NCBI GenBank assembly: GCA_002315815.1
Contig: DCIN01000083.1
Location: 16,062-41,917 of the forward strand
Source: Bacteroidales bacterium UBA1725
Lineage (GTDB): Bacteria > Bacteroidota > Bacteroidia > Bacteroidales > UBA932
DNA length: 25,856 nt
Direction of reading: 5' to 3'
Shown here: piece by piece, positions 7,714-16,100 of the stretch
How the letters are laid out: the number at the start of each line of letters is the position of its first letter
Position numbering within the stretch: position 1 is the stretch's first letter
Translations under genes and position numbers: made by a program
Notes under the pieces: generated by a model
Database searches by the model: none
What the model was told of the DNA's origin: nothing
What the model saw: only the letters and a program-made list of their open reading frames with translations

Positions 7714-9234
7714 ATGTACGGAAAAGTACTTGCCGCTGCGGCATCCGCTCTCGCAATTGCAGCCTGCTCCGGGACGAAGGGAGAATTCGATTATCTCTAC
7801 GAAAACCTCCCCTTCGAGATGGAGAAAATCCAGAGGCCTGCCATTCCCGCTCTTACTGTGCAGCTTACAGACTTCGGGGCTGTCGGAGACGGAGTCACAC
7901 TGAACACTGACGCTTTCGCGTCTGCAATGCAATATCTTTCGGACAAGGGCGGAGGACATCTTGTCGTCCCGTCCGGCATCTGGCGCACGGGACCCGTGGA
8001 GATAAAGAGCAACTGCGACCTGCACGTGACAAAGGACGCAATCATAATCTTCGACCCTTCAAGAGAGCTCTACCCCATCATCGAGACCGTCTTCGAAGGA
8101 CTTGACACCAAACGTTGCGAATCCCCTCTGTGGGCGGAGAATGCCGAGAACATATCCGTCACCGGAAGCGGCGTGCTGGACGGCAGCGGAGAGTCCTGGC
8201 GAATGGTCAAGAAGGACAAACTCACAGCCGGCGAGTGGAACAAGCTCATAGCTTCCGGTGGAGTTGTCGATCCTGCGGGACGTATATGGTATCCCGACGA
8301 GGGCTTCCTGAAGGCAATATCCTTCAGTTCTATGAACGTGGTCAATGGCGAGAGGAGCGAGGAGGAGTGGAACGAAATCAAAAGTTCCCTGCGTCCCAAT
8401 ATGGTCCAGTTCCGCAACTGCACCAACGTGCTTCTTGAGGGCTGTACCTTCCAGAACTCCCCCTGTTGGAACGTCCATCCGCTTATGTGCCGCAACCTCA
8501 TAGTGAACGGGGTGAACATACGCAACCCCTACTATGCGCAGAACGGCGACGCAATAGACATTGACAGCTGCGAAAACGTACTGGTAATCAATTCAAGTTT
8601 CGATGCGGGCGACGACGGCATCTGTATCAAGTCCGGGAAGGACGCAGCCGGACGCAAAAGGGCACGCCCCTGCCGGAATCTCATCATAGACGACTGTACC
8701 GTTTACCACGGACACGGAGGGTTCACGGTGGGCAGCGAGATGAGCGGCGGTGTGGAGAACGTGAAGGTGTCGAACTGCCGCTTTCTGGGCACCGACGTGG
8801 GACTGCGGTTCAAGAGCACCCGCGGAAGAGGTGGTGTGGTGAGGAACATCTTCATCAACGACATCTATATGAAGGACATTCTTGCCGACGGAGTCCTGTT
8901 CGATCTCTTCTATTCCGGCAGATCGGCAATGGAGGTTGATGAGAACGGAGAACTGCTGAATGTCCCCGCCAGACCTGTGGACGAGACAACACCTGCTTTC
9001 AGGGACATCTATATCAATGACGTATGCATAAGCGGAGCATCAAGGGCGATGTTCTTCAACGGATTGCCGGAGATGCCGGTGACCAACATCAACATAAGCG
9101 ACTGCACAGTGACAGCCGACAGGGGAATTGACCTTCGCAATTCGGCCGACATCACCCTCCACAACGTGAACTGTTTCCCGAAAACTGGAGAGCCGGTCAC
9201 TACCTATTTCGTAACCAATCTCAAACAGGACTGA
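7714..9234 (+). CDS. GH28 polygalacturonase-type lipoprotein
   Basis: This is a glycoside hydrolase family 28 enzyme, expected to cleave alpha-1,4-galacturonosyl bonds in pectin by inversion, probably in the exo mode seen in long bacterial members. The ATG at 7714 gives a 506-residue protein with a lipoprotein signal (AIAAC, Cys18), so I prefer it to an upstream in-frame GTG at 7687. Mature protein begins with TDFGAVGDGVTLNTDAF (52-68), the usual start of the right-handed beta-helix. Catalytic motifs are NGDAIDID (277-284), AGDDGICIKSG (298-308; Asp300 and Asp301), HGHGG (332-336) and RFKST (365-369). It is first in the pectin operon and is probably anchored in the periplasm or on the cell surface. 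Xylogalacturonan hydrolase or rhamnogalacturonan-acting GH28 activities cannot be excluded. Confidence 0.9.
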   Translation: MYGKVLAAAASALAIAACSGTKGEFDYLYENLPFEMEKIQRPAIPALTVQLTDFGAVGDGVTLNTDAFASAMQYLSDKGGGHLVVPSGIWRTGPVEIKSNCDLHVTKDAIIIFDPSRELYPIIETVFEGLDTKRCESPLWAENAENISVTGSGVLDGSGESWRMVKKDKLTAGEWNKLIASGGVVDPAGRIWYPDEGFLKAISFSSMNVVNGERSEEEWNEIKSSLRPNMVQFRNCTNVLLEGCTFQNSPCWNVHPLMCRNLIVNGVNIRNPYYAQNGDAIDIDSCENVLVINSSFDAGDDGICIKSGKDAAGRKRARPCRNLIIDDCTVYHGHGGFTVGSEMSGGVENVKVSNCRFLGTDVGLRFKSTRGRGGVVRNIFINDIYMKDILADGVLFDLFYSGRSAMEVDENGELLNVPARPVDETTPAFRDIYINDVCISGASRAMFFNGLPEMPVTNINISDCTVTADRGIDLRNSADITLHNVNCFPKTGEPVTTYFVTNLKQD

Positions 9235-9259
9235 TAATATGAACAGGACAGATAATATG
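9224..9259 (+). repeat. 18-base tandem duplication spanning the GH28 stop and GH105 start
   Basis: AACAGGACTGATAATATG (9224-9241) is followed directly by AACAGGACAGATAATATG (9242-9259), with one mismatch. The duplication contains the GH28 TGA in the first copy and gives GH105 two in-frame ATG codons, at 9239 and 9257. Confidence 0.9.
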
Positions 9260-10459
9260 AAAATGATAAACCGACTGATCTGCATAGCGTCCGCAGTTAT
9301 GACGCTTGCATCCTGCGCCTGTGGAGCCGGCAAGAAAGTCAACAACTCCGAGCTGATGGTCCACAGTCAGATGCACCGCTGTCCCACCGCCAAATACCTC
9401 GACTTCAAGGAAGGGAGACTGAGATGGAACTATACGCCGGGACTCGAGCTCAAGGCGTATCTCGACGTTTACCGGACATACGGAGGAGAGGACATATTCA
9501 ACTATGTGGAAGCCTGGTACGACGAGGCCGTGAACGAGGACGGCAGCATCAACACATACAGCGTCGAGACCTACTCGACCGATCTCATCTGCCCGGCCAA
9601 GTCTCTGTTCTACCTCTATGACAAGACCGGCAAGGAGAAATACCGCAAGGCTATGGACCTGGTGAAGACCCAGGTGGACGGACAACCCCGCACTTCGGAG
9701 GGGGCTTTCTGGCACAAGAAAGTCTATCCCTGGCAAATATGGCTGGACGGAGTTTATATGGCCGAGCCTTTCTATGTGGAATACGTAACCCGCTATTACC
9801 CCGACAGCCTGAAGACCGAGGCATACGACGACATAGTGAACGAGTTCACCGTTGCGGCCGCACGCACATACGACCCGGTCACAAAACTCTACCGTCACGC
9901 ATACGACGAGAGCAGGGAGATGTTCTGGTGCGACAAGCAGACCGGTCAGAGCCAGCACTGCTGGGGACGCGCTCTGGGATGGTACTGTATGGCTCTGATG
10001 GACGTGCTCGACATACTTCCCGAAGATTATCAGGGAAGGGGCAAACTCACGGAAATCCTGCAAAAAATCTGTACTGAACTGCCCAAGTGGGCAGACAAGG
10101 AGACCGGAGTATGGTATCAGGTGCTGGACCAGCCCGGAAGGGAAGGCAACTATCTTGAGGCTACCTGCTCAGCTATGTTCACTTACACTTTCCTGAAAGG
10201 CGTGCGTATGGGATATCTGGACGAGAGCCTTCTCCCATATTCCAAGGAACTGTATTCCAATCTATGCAGACAGTTCATATCCACCGACGAAGAAGGCTTC
10301 ATCAGCATCGATCACTGCTGCTCCGTTGGAGGACTTGGAGGTTCGGGCAACAGAATGGGAGATTTCGCCTACTACCTGAGCGAGAGAGTTGTTTCCAATG
10401 ATTGCAAGGGGGTCGGGCCCTTCATTTGGGCATCGCTGGAAATGGAGAGGCTCAAATAA
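9239..10459 (+). CDS. GH105 unsaturated uronyl hydrolase lipoprotein
   Basis: GH105 enzymes remove the unsaturated 4-deoxy galacturonyl residue left by pectin lyases, giving a product that rearranges to 5-keto-4-deoxyuronate, the KduI substrate. The 406-residue protein has the family segment RTSEGAFWHKKVYPWQIWLDGVYM (residues 151-174), with Asp170 in the WLDG position of the proposed catalytic Asp, and GRALGWY later in the alpha/alpha barrel. A lipoprotein signal (TLASC, Cys26) is present. Either ATG made by the 18-base duplication may be used. From 9257 the signal peptide starts MKMINR and looks more standard, while 9239 lies only four bases after the GH28 stop. Activity on rhamnogalacturonan rather than homogalacturonan fragments is equally possible. 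Confidence 0.92.
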   Translation: MNRTDNMKMINRLICIASAVMTLASCACGAGKKVNNSELMVHSQMHRCPTAKYLDFKEGRLRWNYTPGLELKAYLDVYRTYGGEDIFNYVEAWYDEAVNEDGSINTYSVETYSTDLICPAKSLFYLYDKTGKEKYRKAMDLVKTQVDGQPRTSEGAFWHKKVYPWQIWLDGVYMAEPFYVEYVTRYYPDSLKTEAYDDIVNEFTVAAARTYDPVTKLYRHAYDESREMFWCDKQTGQSQHCWGRALGWYCMALMDVLDILPEDYQGRGKLTEILQKICTELPKWADKETGVWYQVLDQPGREGNYLEATCSAMFTYTFLKGVRMGYLDESLLPYSKELYSNLCRQFISTDEEGFISIDHCCSVGGLGGSGNRMGDFAYYLSERVVSNDCKGVGPFIWASLEMERLK

Positions 10460-10481
10460 CAGCACAGTACTATACGGCATC

Positions 10482-10528
10482 ACACAATACGAAACAACCG
10501 ACACAATACGAAACAACACAATACAAAC
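10482..10528 (+). repeat. Short tandem repeat between GH105 and kduD
   Basis: ACACAATACGAAACAAC is present at 10482-10498 and 10501-10517 (period 19). A shortened third copy, ACACAATACAAAC, lies at 10516-10528. The whole spacer 10460-10562 is rich in A and C and nearly free of G, so the RNA should be unstructured. It holds no gene. Confidence 0.85.
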
Positions 10529-10562
10529 GATACAAAAACAACAATCAATTATCCAAAACAAT

Positions 10563-11366
10563 ATGACAAATCTCTTTTCACTTGAAGGAAAGAACGCCTG
10601 GATTACAGGCGCATCTTACGGAATCGGCTTCAATATAGCCAAAGCTTTTGTAGCCGCCGGAATCAAGAACATCATTTTTAACGATATCAACGAGGAGTTC
10701 CTCCAGAAAGGACTCGCCAACTACGCTGAGGCCGGAATCACCAACGTCAAGGGTTATGTCTGCGACGTGACCAAGGAGGACGATGTGAAGGCTCTGGTGG
10801 AGAAAATCCACGCTGAGGTCGGCAACATAGACATACTCGTAAACAATGCAGGCATCATCAAGCGCATCCCTATGCACGAGATGAAGCGCGCTGAGTTCCA
10901 ACAGGTAATCGACATCGACCTCGTAGGGCCGTTCATCGTCTCCTCCGCAGTTCTCCCCGAAATGATGGAGCGCAAGGAGGGCAAAATCATCAATATCTGC
11001 TCGATGATGTCGGAACTCGGCCGCGAGACTGTATCAGCATACGCCGCAGCCAAGGGAGGACTCAAGATGCTCACCCGCAACATCTGCTCGGAATACGGTG
11101 AGTACAATATCCAGTGCAACGGAATCGGACCCGGCTACATCGCCACTCCCCAGACGGCACCTCTGCGCGAAATACAGCCCGACGGAAGCCGCCATCCCTT
11201 CGACAGTTTCATCTGCGCCAAGACTCCCGCTGGACGCTGGCTCGATCCTTCCGAACTCGGCGGTCCCGCAGTGTTCCTCGCTTCGCACGCATCAGATGCA
11301 GTGAACGGACATATACTTTACGTGGACGGAGGTATTCTCGCATATATCGGAAAACAGCCCAAATAA
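10563..11366 (+). CDS. kduD: 2-dehydro-3-deoxy-D-gluconate 5-dehydrogenase (KduD)
   Basis: KduD is a cytoplasmic short-chain dehydrogenase that reduces 2,5-diketo-3-deoxygluconate to 2-keto-3-deoxygluconate with NAD(P)H, after KduI in uronate breakdown. The 267-residue protein shows the cofactor motif GASYGIG (16-22), NNAG (94-97), Ser147 and the catalytic YAAAK (Tyr160, Lys164). The frame stays open upstream to 10389, but that part overlaps GH105 and the repeat spacer. The ATG at 10563 gives the normal N-terminus MTNLFSLEGKNAWITGASYG. The sequence alone would allow a gluconate 5-dehydrogenase, but kduI lies eight bases downstream and makes KduD the better call. Confidence 0.93.
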   Translation: MTNLFSLEGKNAWITGASYGIGFNIAKAFVAAGIKNIIFNDINEEFLQKGLANYAEAGITNVKGYVCDVTKEDDVKALVEKIHAEVGNIDILVNNAGIIKRIPMHEMKRAEFQQVIDIDLVGPFIVSSAVLPEMMERKEGKIINICSMMSELGRETVSAYAAAKGGLKMLTRNICSEYGEYNIQCNGIGPGYIATPQTAPLREIQPDGSRHPFDSFICAKTPAGRWLDPSELGGPAVFLASHASDAVNGHILYVDGGILAYIGKQPK

Positions 11367-11374
11367 TCCCGGAT

Positions 11375-12220
11375 ATGACCAAAGTCAACTGCACTGTACG
11401 CCAGGCCTCCAGCAACTTGGACGCCAAGCACTATGACACAGCACGCCTGCGTCAGGAATATCTGGTTGAGAACGTTATGGTTCCCGACGAGATTAATATG
11501 GTCTATTCTATGTTCGACCGCATCATCACTGGAGGAGCGGTGCCCGTGAAACAGGACTTGAGGCTCGACGCTCCCGAAGTGCTCCGCGCCGACTATTTCA
11601 CCCAGCGCCGCGAAATCGGCATATTCAATGTGGGAGGTCCCGGCACTGTCGTGGTCGGTGACGACGAATACCATCTGGATTACAAGGAAGCCCTCTATGC
11701 AGGCCGTGGCAACCGTCACATTGTCTTCAAGAGTGACGATCCCCAGCATCCGGCACACTATTATTTCTGCTCCGCCACCGCACACCGCGAGACAGGCGTG
11801 AAGAAAGTCAGCAAGAAGGACGCAGTGGTTATGCATCTAGGCAGCCTGGAAGAAGCCAACGAGCGTACAATCAACCGTCTGCTGGTCAAGGAAGTGGTAC
11901 CCTGCTGCCAGCTTCAGATGGGTATGACAGAGCTTGCCCCCGGCTCCACCTGGAACACTATGCCCGCACACACTCACGACCGCCGTATGGAGGTGTATTT
12001 CTATTTCGAAGTACCAGAGGGAGACGCAGTCTGCCACTTTATGGGTGAGCCTCAGGAGACACGTCACATCTGGATGCACAACGAACAAAGCGTTATCAGC
12101 CCTCAGTGGAGTATCCACAGTGCCTGTGCCACACGCAATTACACCTTCATCTGGGGTATGTGCGGAGAGAACGACGACTACAACGATATGGACTGGTGCG
12201 CAACCAAGGACCTCAGATAA
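11375..12220 (+). CDS. kduI: 5-dehydro-4-deoxy-D-glucuronate isomerase (KduI)
   Basis: KduI is a cupin-fold isomerase that converts 5-keto-4-deoxyuronate to 2,5-diketo-3-deoxygluconate in the cytoplasm. The 281-residue protein matches the family size (278 in E. coli). The zinc ligands are visible in PAHTHDRRMEVYFYF (His199, His201, Glu206) and SIHSA (His248), equivalent to His196, His198, Glu203 and His245 of the E. coli enzyme. The frame is open further upstream to 11114, but this overlaps kduD. The ATG at 11375, eight bases after kduD, gives the usual start MTKVNCTVRQASS. With GH105 upstream and KduD adjacent, the route from unsaturated galacturonate to 2-keto-3-deoxygluconate is complete. 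KdgK and KdgA are not in the window. Confidence 0.95.
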   Translation: MTKVNCTVRQASSNLDAKHYDTARLRQEYLVENVMVPDEINMVYSMFDRIITGGAVPVKQDLRLDAPEVLRADYFTQRREIGIFNVGGPGTVVVGDDEYHLDYKEALYAGRGNRHIVFKSDDPQHPAHYYFCSATAHRETGVKKVSKKDAVVMHLGSLEEANERTINRLLVKEVVPCCQLQMGMTELAPGSTWNTMPAHTHDRRMEVYFYFEVPEGDAVCHFMGEPQETRHIWMHNEQSVISPQWSIHSACATRNYTFIWGMCGENDDYNDMDWCATKDLR

Positions 12221-12254
12221 TCAGACGATAACAGGTAAGATAATCAGTACGGAT

Positions 12255-13142
12255 ATGAAGAAATACATTCTCATCGCAACCGCGCTGCTCTGTATGGCTG
12301 CCTGCAAGGAAGCACCAAAGGAGCAGAAAGTGATGGCACGTCACGTGCCCGAACGTATGGACGATTTCGTCTTTGAGAACAACCTGATAGCCGGACGCAT
12401 CTACGGAGAGGCTCTGGAGGGCAATCCGACCGGTCCCGGAGTGGATATCTGGGTCAAAATGCCCGGCAAACTCGTGGCGGACCAGTGGTACGCCGCAGCT
12501 CAGGAAGATCCCGAATACTACCACCACAACCACGGCGACGGTAAAGATTGCTATAAAGTGTCGACCACTCTGGGCGGCGGTGCATCCTGCATACTCGTGA
12601 ACGGCGAATTCTGCAAACCAGCCACCAACTGGCGCAGTTACGAGATACTGGAGCAGAGTCTTGAAAAGGTGGTGTTCGTACTCAATTATCCCGAATGGGA
12701 GGCTTATGGAGAGAAAATTGCCCTTTCCAAGAAGATAACTGTAGTGGCTGACTCATATTTCTGCAAAGTGGAGGACAGCTATACCTTCTCAGGCGAACTT
12801 GGTGATTCTCTGGATGTTGCCTGCGGAGTATTCCGTCATCCCGCACAGGAGACAATAGAGCAGGAACTCGCTTCCGACAATTTTTACGCTATTTGGGAGC
12901 ACGCCTCAGACCAGAGTATTGAGCCCGAGGACGGGATGCTCGGAGTGGCGGTGGTGCTTCCCGATAATGCCGATTATGCAGGTCTTTCAGCCACGGAGGA
13001 TCACGGACTCTGCGTGAAAAGAATCAAGTCCGGAGATCCCTTCACCTATTGGTTTGGTTCCTGCTGGAGCAAAGCGGACATCAAGACAGCATCAGCCTGG
13101 TTTGAACAAGTAGAAGAATGGTGTGAACAAGTAAAAATGTGA
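12255..13142 (+). CDS. DUF4861-type lipoprotein of unknown activity
   Basis: The 295-residue protein has a lipoprotein signal (CMAAC, Cys17) and then a single domain that I recognise as DUF4861, a family often found beside GH105, KduI and KduD genes in Bacteroidota pectin loci. Features include a histidine-rich stretch DPEYYHHNHGDGKDCYKV (about residues 91-108), many tryptophan and tyrosine residues that would suit carbohydrate contacts, and a conserved-looking end PFTYWFGSCWSKAD. The fold is probably beta-rich, like carbohydrate-active enzymes or binding proteins. I cannot assign a reaction. The frame is open back to 11934 but that overlaps kduI, and the ATG at 12255 with its clean signal peptide is preferred. 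The next gene starts four bases after its stop. Confidence 0.75.
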   Translation: MKKYILIATALLCMAACKEAPKEQKVMARHVPERMDDFVFENNLIAGRIYGEALEGNPTGPGVDIWVKMPGKLVADQWYAAAQEDPEYYHHNHGDGKDCYKVSTTLGGGASCILVNGEFCKPATNWRSYEILEQSLEKVVFVLNYPEWEAYGEKIALSKKITVVADSYFCKVEDSYTFSGELGDSLDVACGVFRHPAQETIEQELASDNFYAIWEHASDQSIEPEDGMLGVAVVLPDNADYAGLSATEDHGLCVKRIKSGDPFTYWFGSCWSKADIKTASAWFEQVEEWCEQVKM

Positions 13143-13146
13143 AATA

Positions 13147-16100
13147 GTGTCAAGATATATCATTTCAACACTGACAGGTTTGAGTCTGTGCTGCCTTCTC
13201 GCAGCACAGACTCTTCCTTATCAGGACCGCAGCCTCACATCTGAGCAGCGGGCGGACGACTTGCTCGGTCGTTTGAGTCTCGAGCAGAAGACTATGCTGA
13301 TGATGAACGACAGCAAGGCCATCCCCGAATTCGGCATCAACGAATACGGATGGTGGAACGAGGCCCTTCACGGAGCAGCCAGAGCCGGTCTTGCAACCGT
13401 ATTCCCGCAAGCCATCGGAATGGCCGCATCCTGGGATGACGCATTGCTTCGAGATGTGTTTGATGTCGCCAGTACAGAACAGAGAATCAAATATATACAG
13501 TATAGAAGAGATGGCGGGCAGGCCAAATATCACGGTCTTACAGTATGGACCCCGAACATAAACATTTTCAGAGATCCCAGATGGGGACGCGGGCAGGAGA
13601 CCTATGGAGAAGACCCTTTCCTTACCGCAAGGATGGGTTGGGCCGTGGTCACCGGGCTTCAGGGAGATAAGAAAGACGGCTATGACAAGCTCCACGCCTG
13701 TCTGAAACACTTCGCCGTGCACAGCGGTCCCGAACCGTCAAGACATAAGTTCAACGTGGAAGGCATATCGATGAGAGATCTCCGCGAGACCTATCTGTAT
13801 GCTTTCGAACAGCTCGTAAAAACCACCGATGTACGCGAAGTGATGTGTGCATACCAACGGCTTGACGGACAGCCGTGCTGCGGCAACGACCAACTGCTCA
13901 ATTATTTCCTCCGCGAGAAATGGGGCTACAAAGGTCTGGTGGTGAGCGACTGCGGAGCCATCGACGACTTCTGGCAGCAAGGACGCCACGAAACCTATCC
14001 GGGCGACCCTACCACAGCTGTTGCCAGAGCCGTCATCACCGGCACCGATCTGGAGTGCGGCAGGTCATACACTCACCTGGTAAATGCAGTCAAGGAGGGC
14101 AAAATCAGTGAGGATCAGATAAACACATCCCTGAAAAGGCTGCTTGTGGCACGTTTCGACCTGGGTGAAATGGACTATGAGGCGGGAGTGGCCTGGGACA
14201 AAATTCCCGAAGATCTTCTTGCCTGTGAGGACCACCATCTTCTGGCCCTGAAGATGGCACGGGAGACTATGGTGCTTCTCCAGAACGACGGCACTCTGCC
14301 CCTCTCCAAATCAGGCAAATATTTCGTGACAGGACCAAATGCGGCTAACGATGTCGCAGTTCTCGGCAACTACAACGGCACTCCCCGTCATTCGGTTTCC
14401 GCTCTGGAAGGGATAGAGAACAAACTGGGGAAGGAGAATCTGGCTGCAAGCACCGCAGAGGCCGACGTGATAATATATGTCGGTGGAATCAGTCCTCAGC
14501 TTGAAGGAGAGCAGATGAGGGTCAACAAGGAAGGTTTCGAGGGAGGCGATCGCACCACTATCGAACTTCCGAAAGAACAGAGGGAAGAAATAGCGTCTCT
14601 GGCAGCTTCCGGAAAGAAAGTGGTGATGGTGAATATGTCCGGATCGGCCATAGCTCTTGTCCCGGAATCAGGAATATGCTCCGCCATACTTCAGGCCTGG
14701 TACGGAGGGGAATGCGCCGGTGAGGCTATTGCCGATGTGCTCTTCGGAGACTACAACCCTTCGGGGAAACTTCCGGTCACCTTCTACAGAAGCGATGCAG
14801 ACTTGCCCGACTTCAACGATTATAATATGAAGGGACGCACCTACCGCTACTTCGACGGCGAGGTGCTATGGCCTTTCGGACACGGACTCAGTTACACGAC
14901 ATTCAAATACGGTCTGGCCACTCTCGAAGGAGAGATACTCACCGTGCCCGTAACCAATACCGGAACCAGAGGTGGTGACGAGGTAGTGCAGGTCTATCTG
15001 CGCAAGGACGGTGATACGGAAGGCCCCCGTATGAGTCTCAAGGGGTTCAAAAGAGTAAACATCCCGGCCGGGCAGACCGTCAAGGTAGAGATAGTGCTGG
15101 ACGACGATGCCTACAAGATTTACAACACATCAAGCGGTGAATTCGAACTCACAGATGGCGAATACACTATATTCTACGGAGGAAGCTCGGATGCCGGGTC
15201 ACTCAAGGAACTGCACGTGAAATCCTATGATTTCACAGTCCACCTCCTCGGAGACTCGACTATGGCTCCCAAGAATTTCGACAAGGGCGACCTCGAGAGA
15301 GGCTGGGGAATGTATTTCCCCAACTTCCTCAAGGACAATGTCAGAGTAATCAACTACGCCCGCAACGGACGTTCAGCCAAGAGCATAATAGCGGAAGGAC
15401 GCTGGGACAGGGTCGTGCGCAACCTCAAGGCAGGAGACTATCTGTTCGTGCAACTCGGGCACAATGACGAGAAAATCGACAAGGAGGACAAAAACCGTTA
15501 TGCCTGGGGAGGTTTCTCGGACAATCTGCGGATGTTCGTGCGTACAGCTCTGGACAAGGGGGTTCATCCGGTACTCCTCTCCCCCGTGGCCCGAAGGCAC
15601 TTCAACGCAGACGGCAGAATCACACGCACTCACGAGCAATATCCGGCAGCCATCGAAGCCGTGGCAAAAGAATTCGGAATACCATACATCGATATGGACA
15701 AAGCCACCACTGAATGGCTCGAGTCCGTGGGGGATGAAGCGTCCAAACCCTATTTTATGTGGTTGGATCCCAACGTTAATCCCGTTTATCCGGCAGGAAG
15801 GCAGGACAACACCCACTCGGTGGCCCGTGGAGCGCACAAGAACGCGTCGATAGTCTGCGACTCGCTGCGCGTGAAAGTACCGGAATTGGCGGCGTTCCTT
15901 CTGGAACGTCCTTATGACCTCGTGGTGGCCAAGGACGGAAGCGGAGACTTCCTCACCGTGCAGGAGGCGGTGAATGCCGCGCCGGACTATTCACACGGCG
16001 AACCCTTCATAATACTGGTCAAACAGGGTGTTTATGAAGAGGCCGTGACCATACCTGCCAACAAGAAGTATCTCACCATAAGAGGAGAAAGTGCAGCAAC

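Noticed and set aside
10389..10562. Upstream extension of kduD
   Set aside because: It overlaps GH105 and the A/C-rich repeats, and KduD homologues start at the MTNLFSLEGK position.
11114..11374. Upstream extension of kduI
   Set aside because: It lies in a shifted frame over kduD, and the family start is at 11375.
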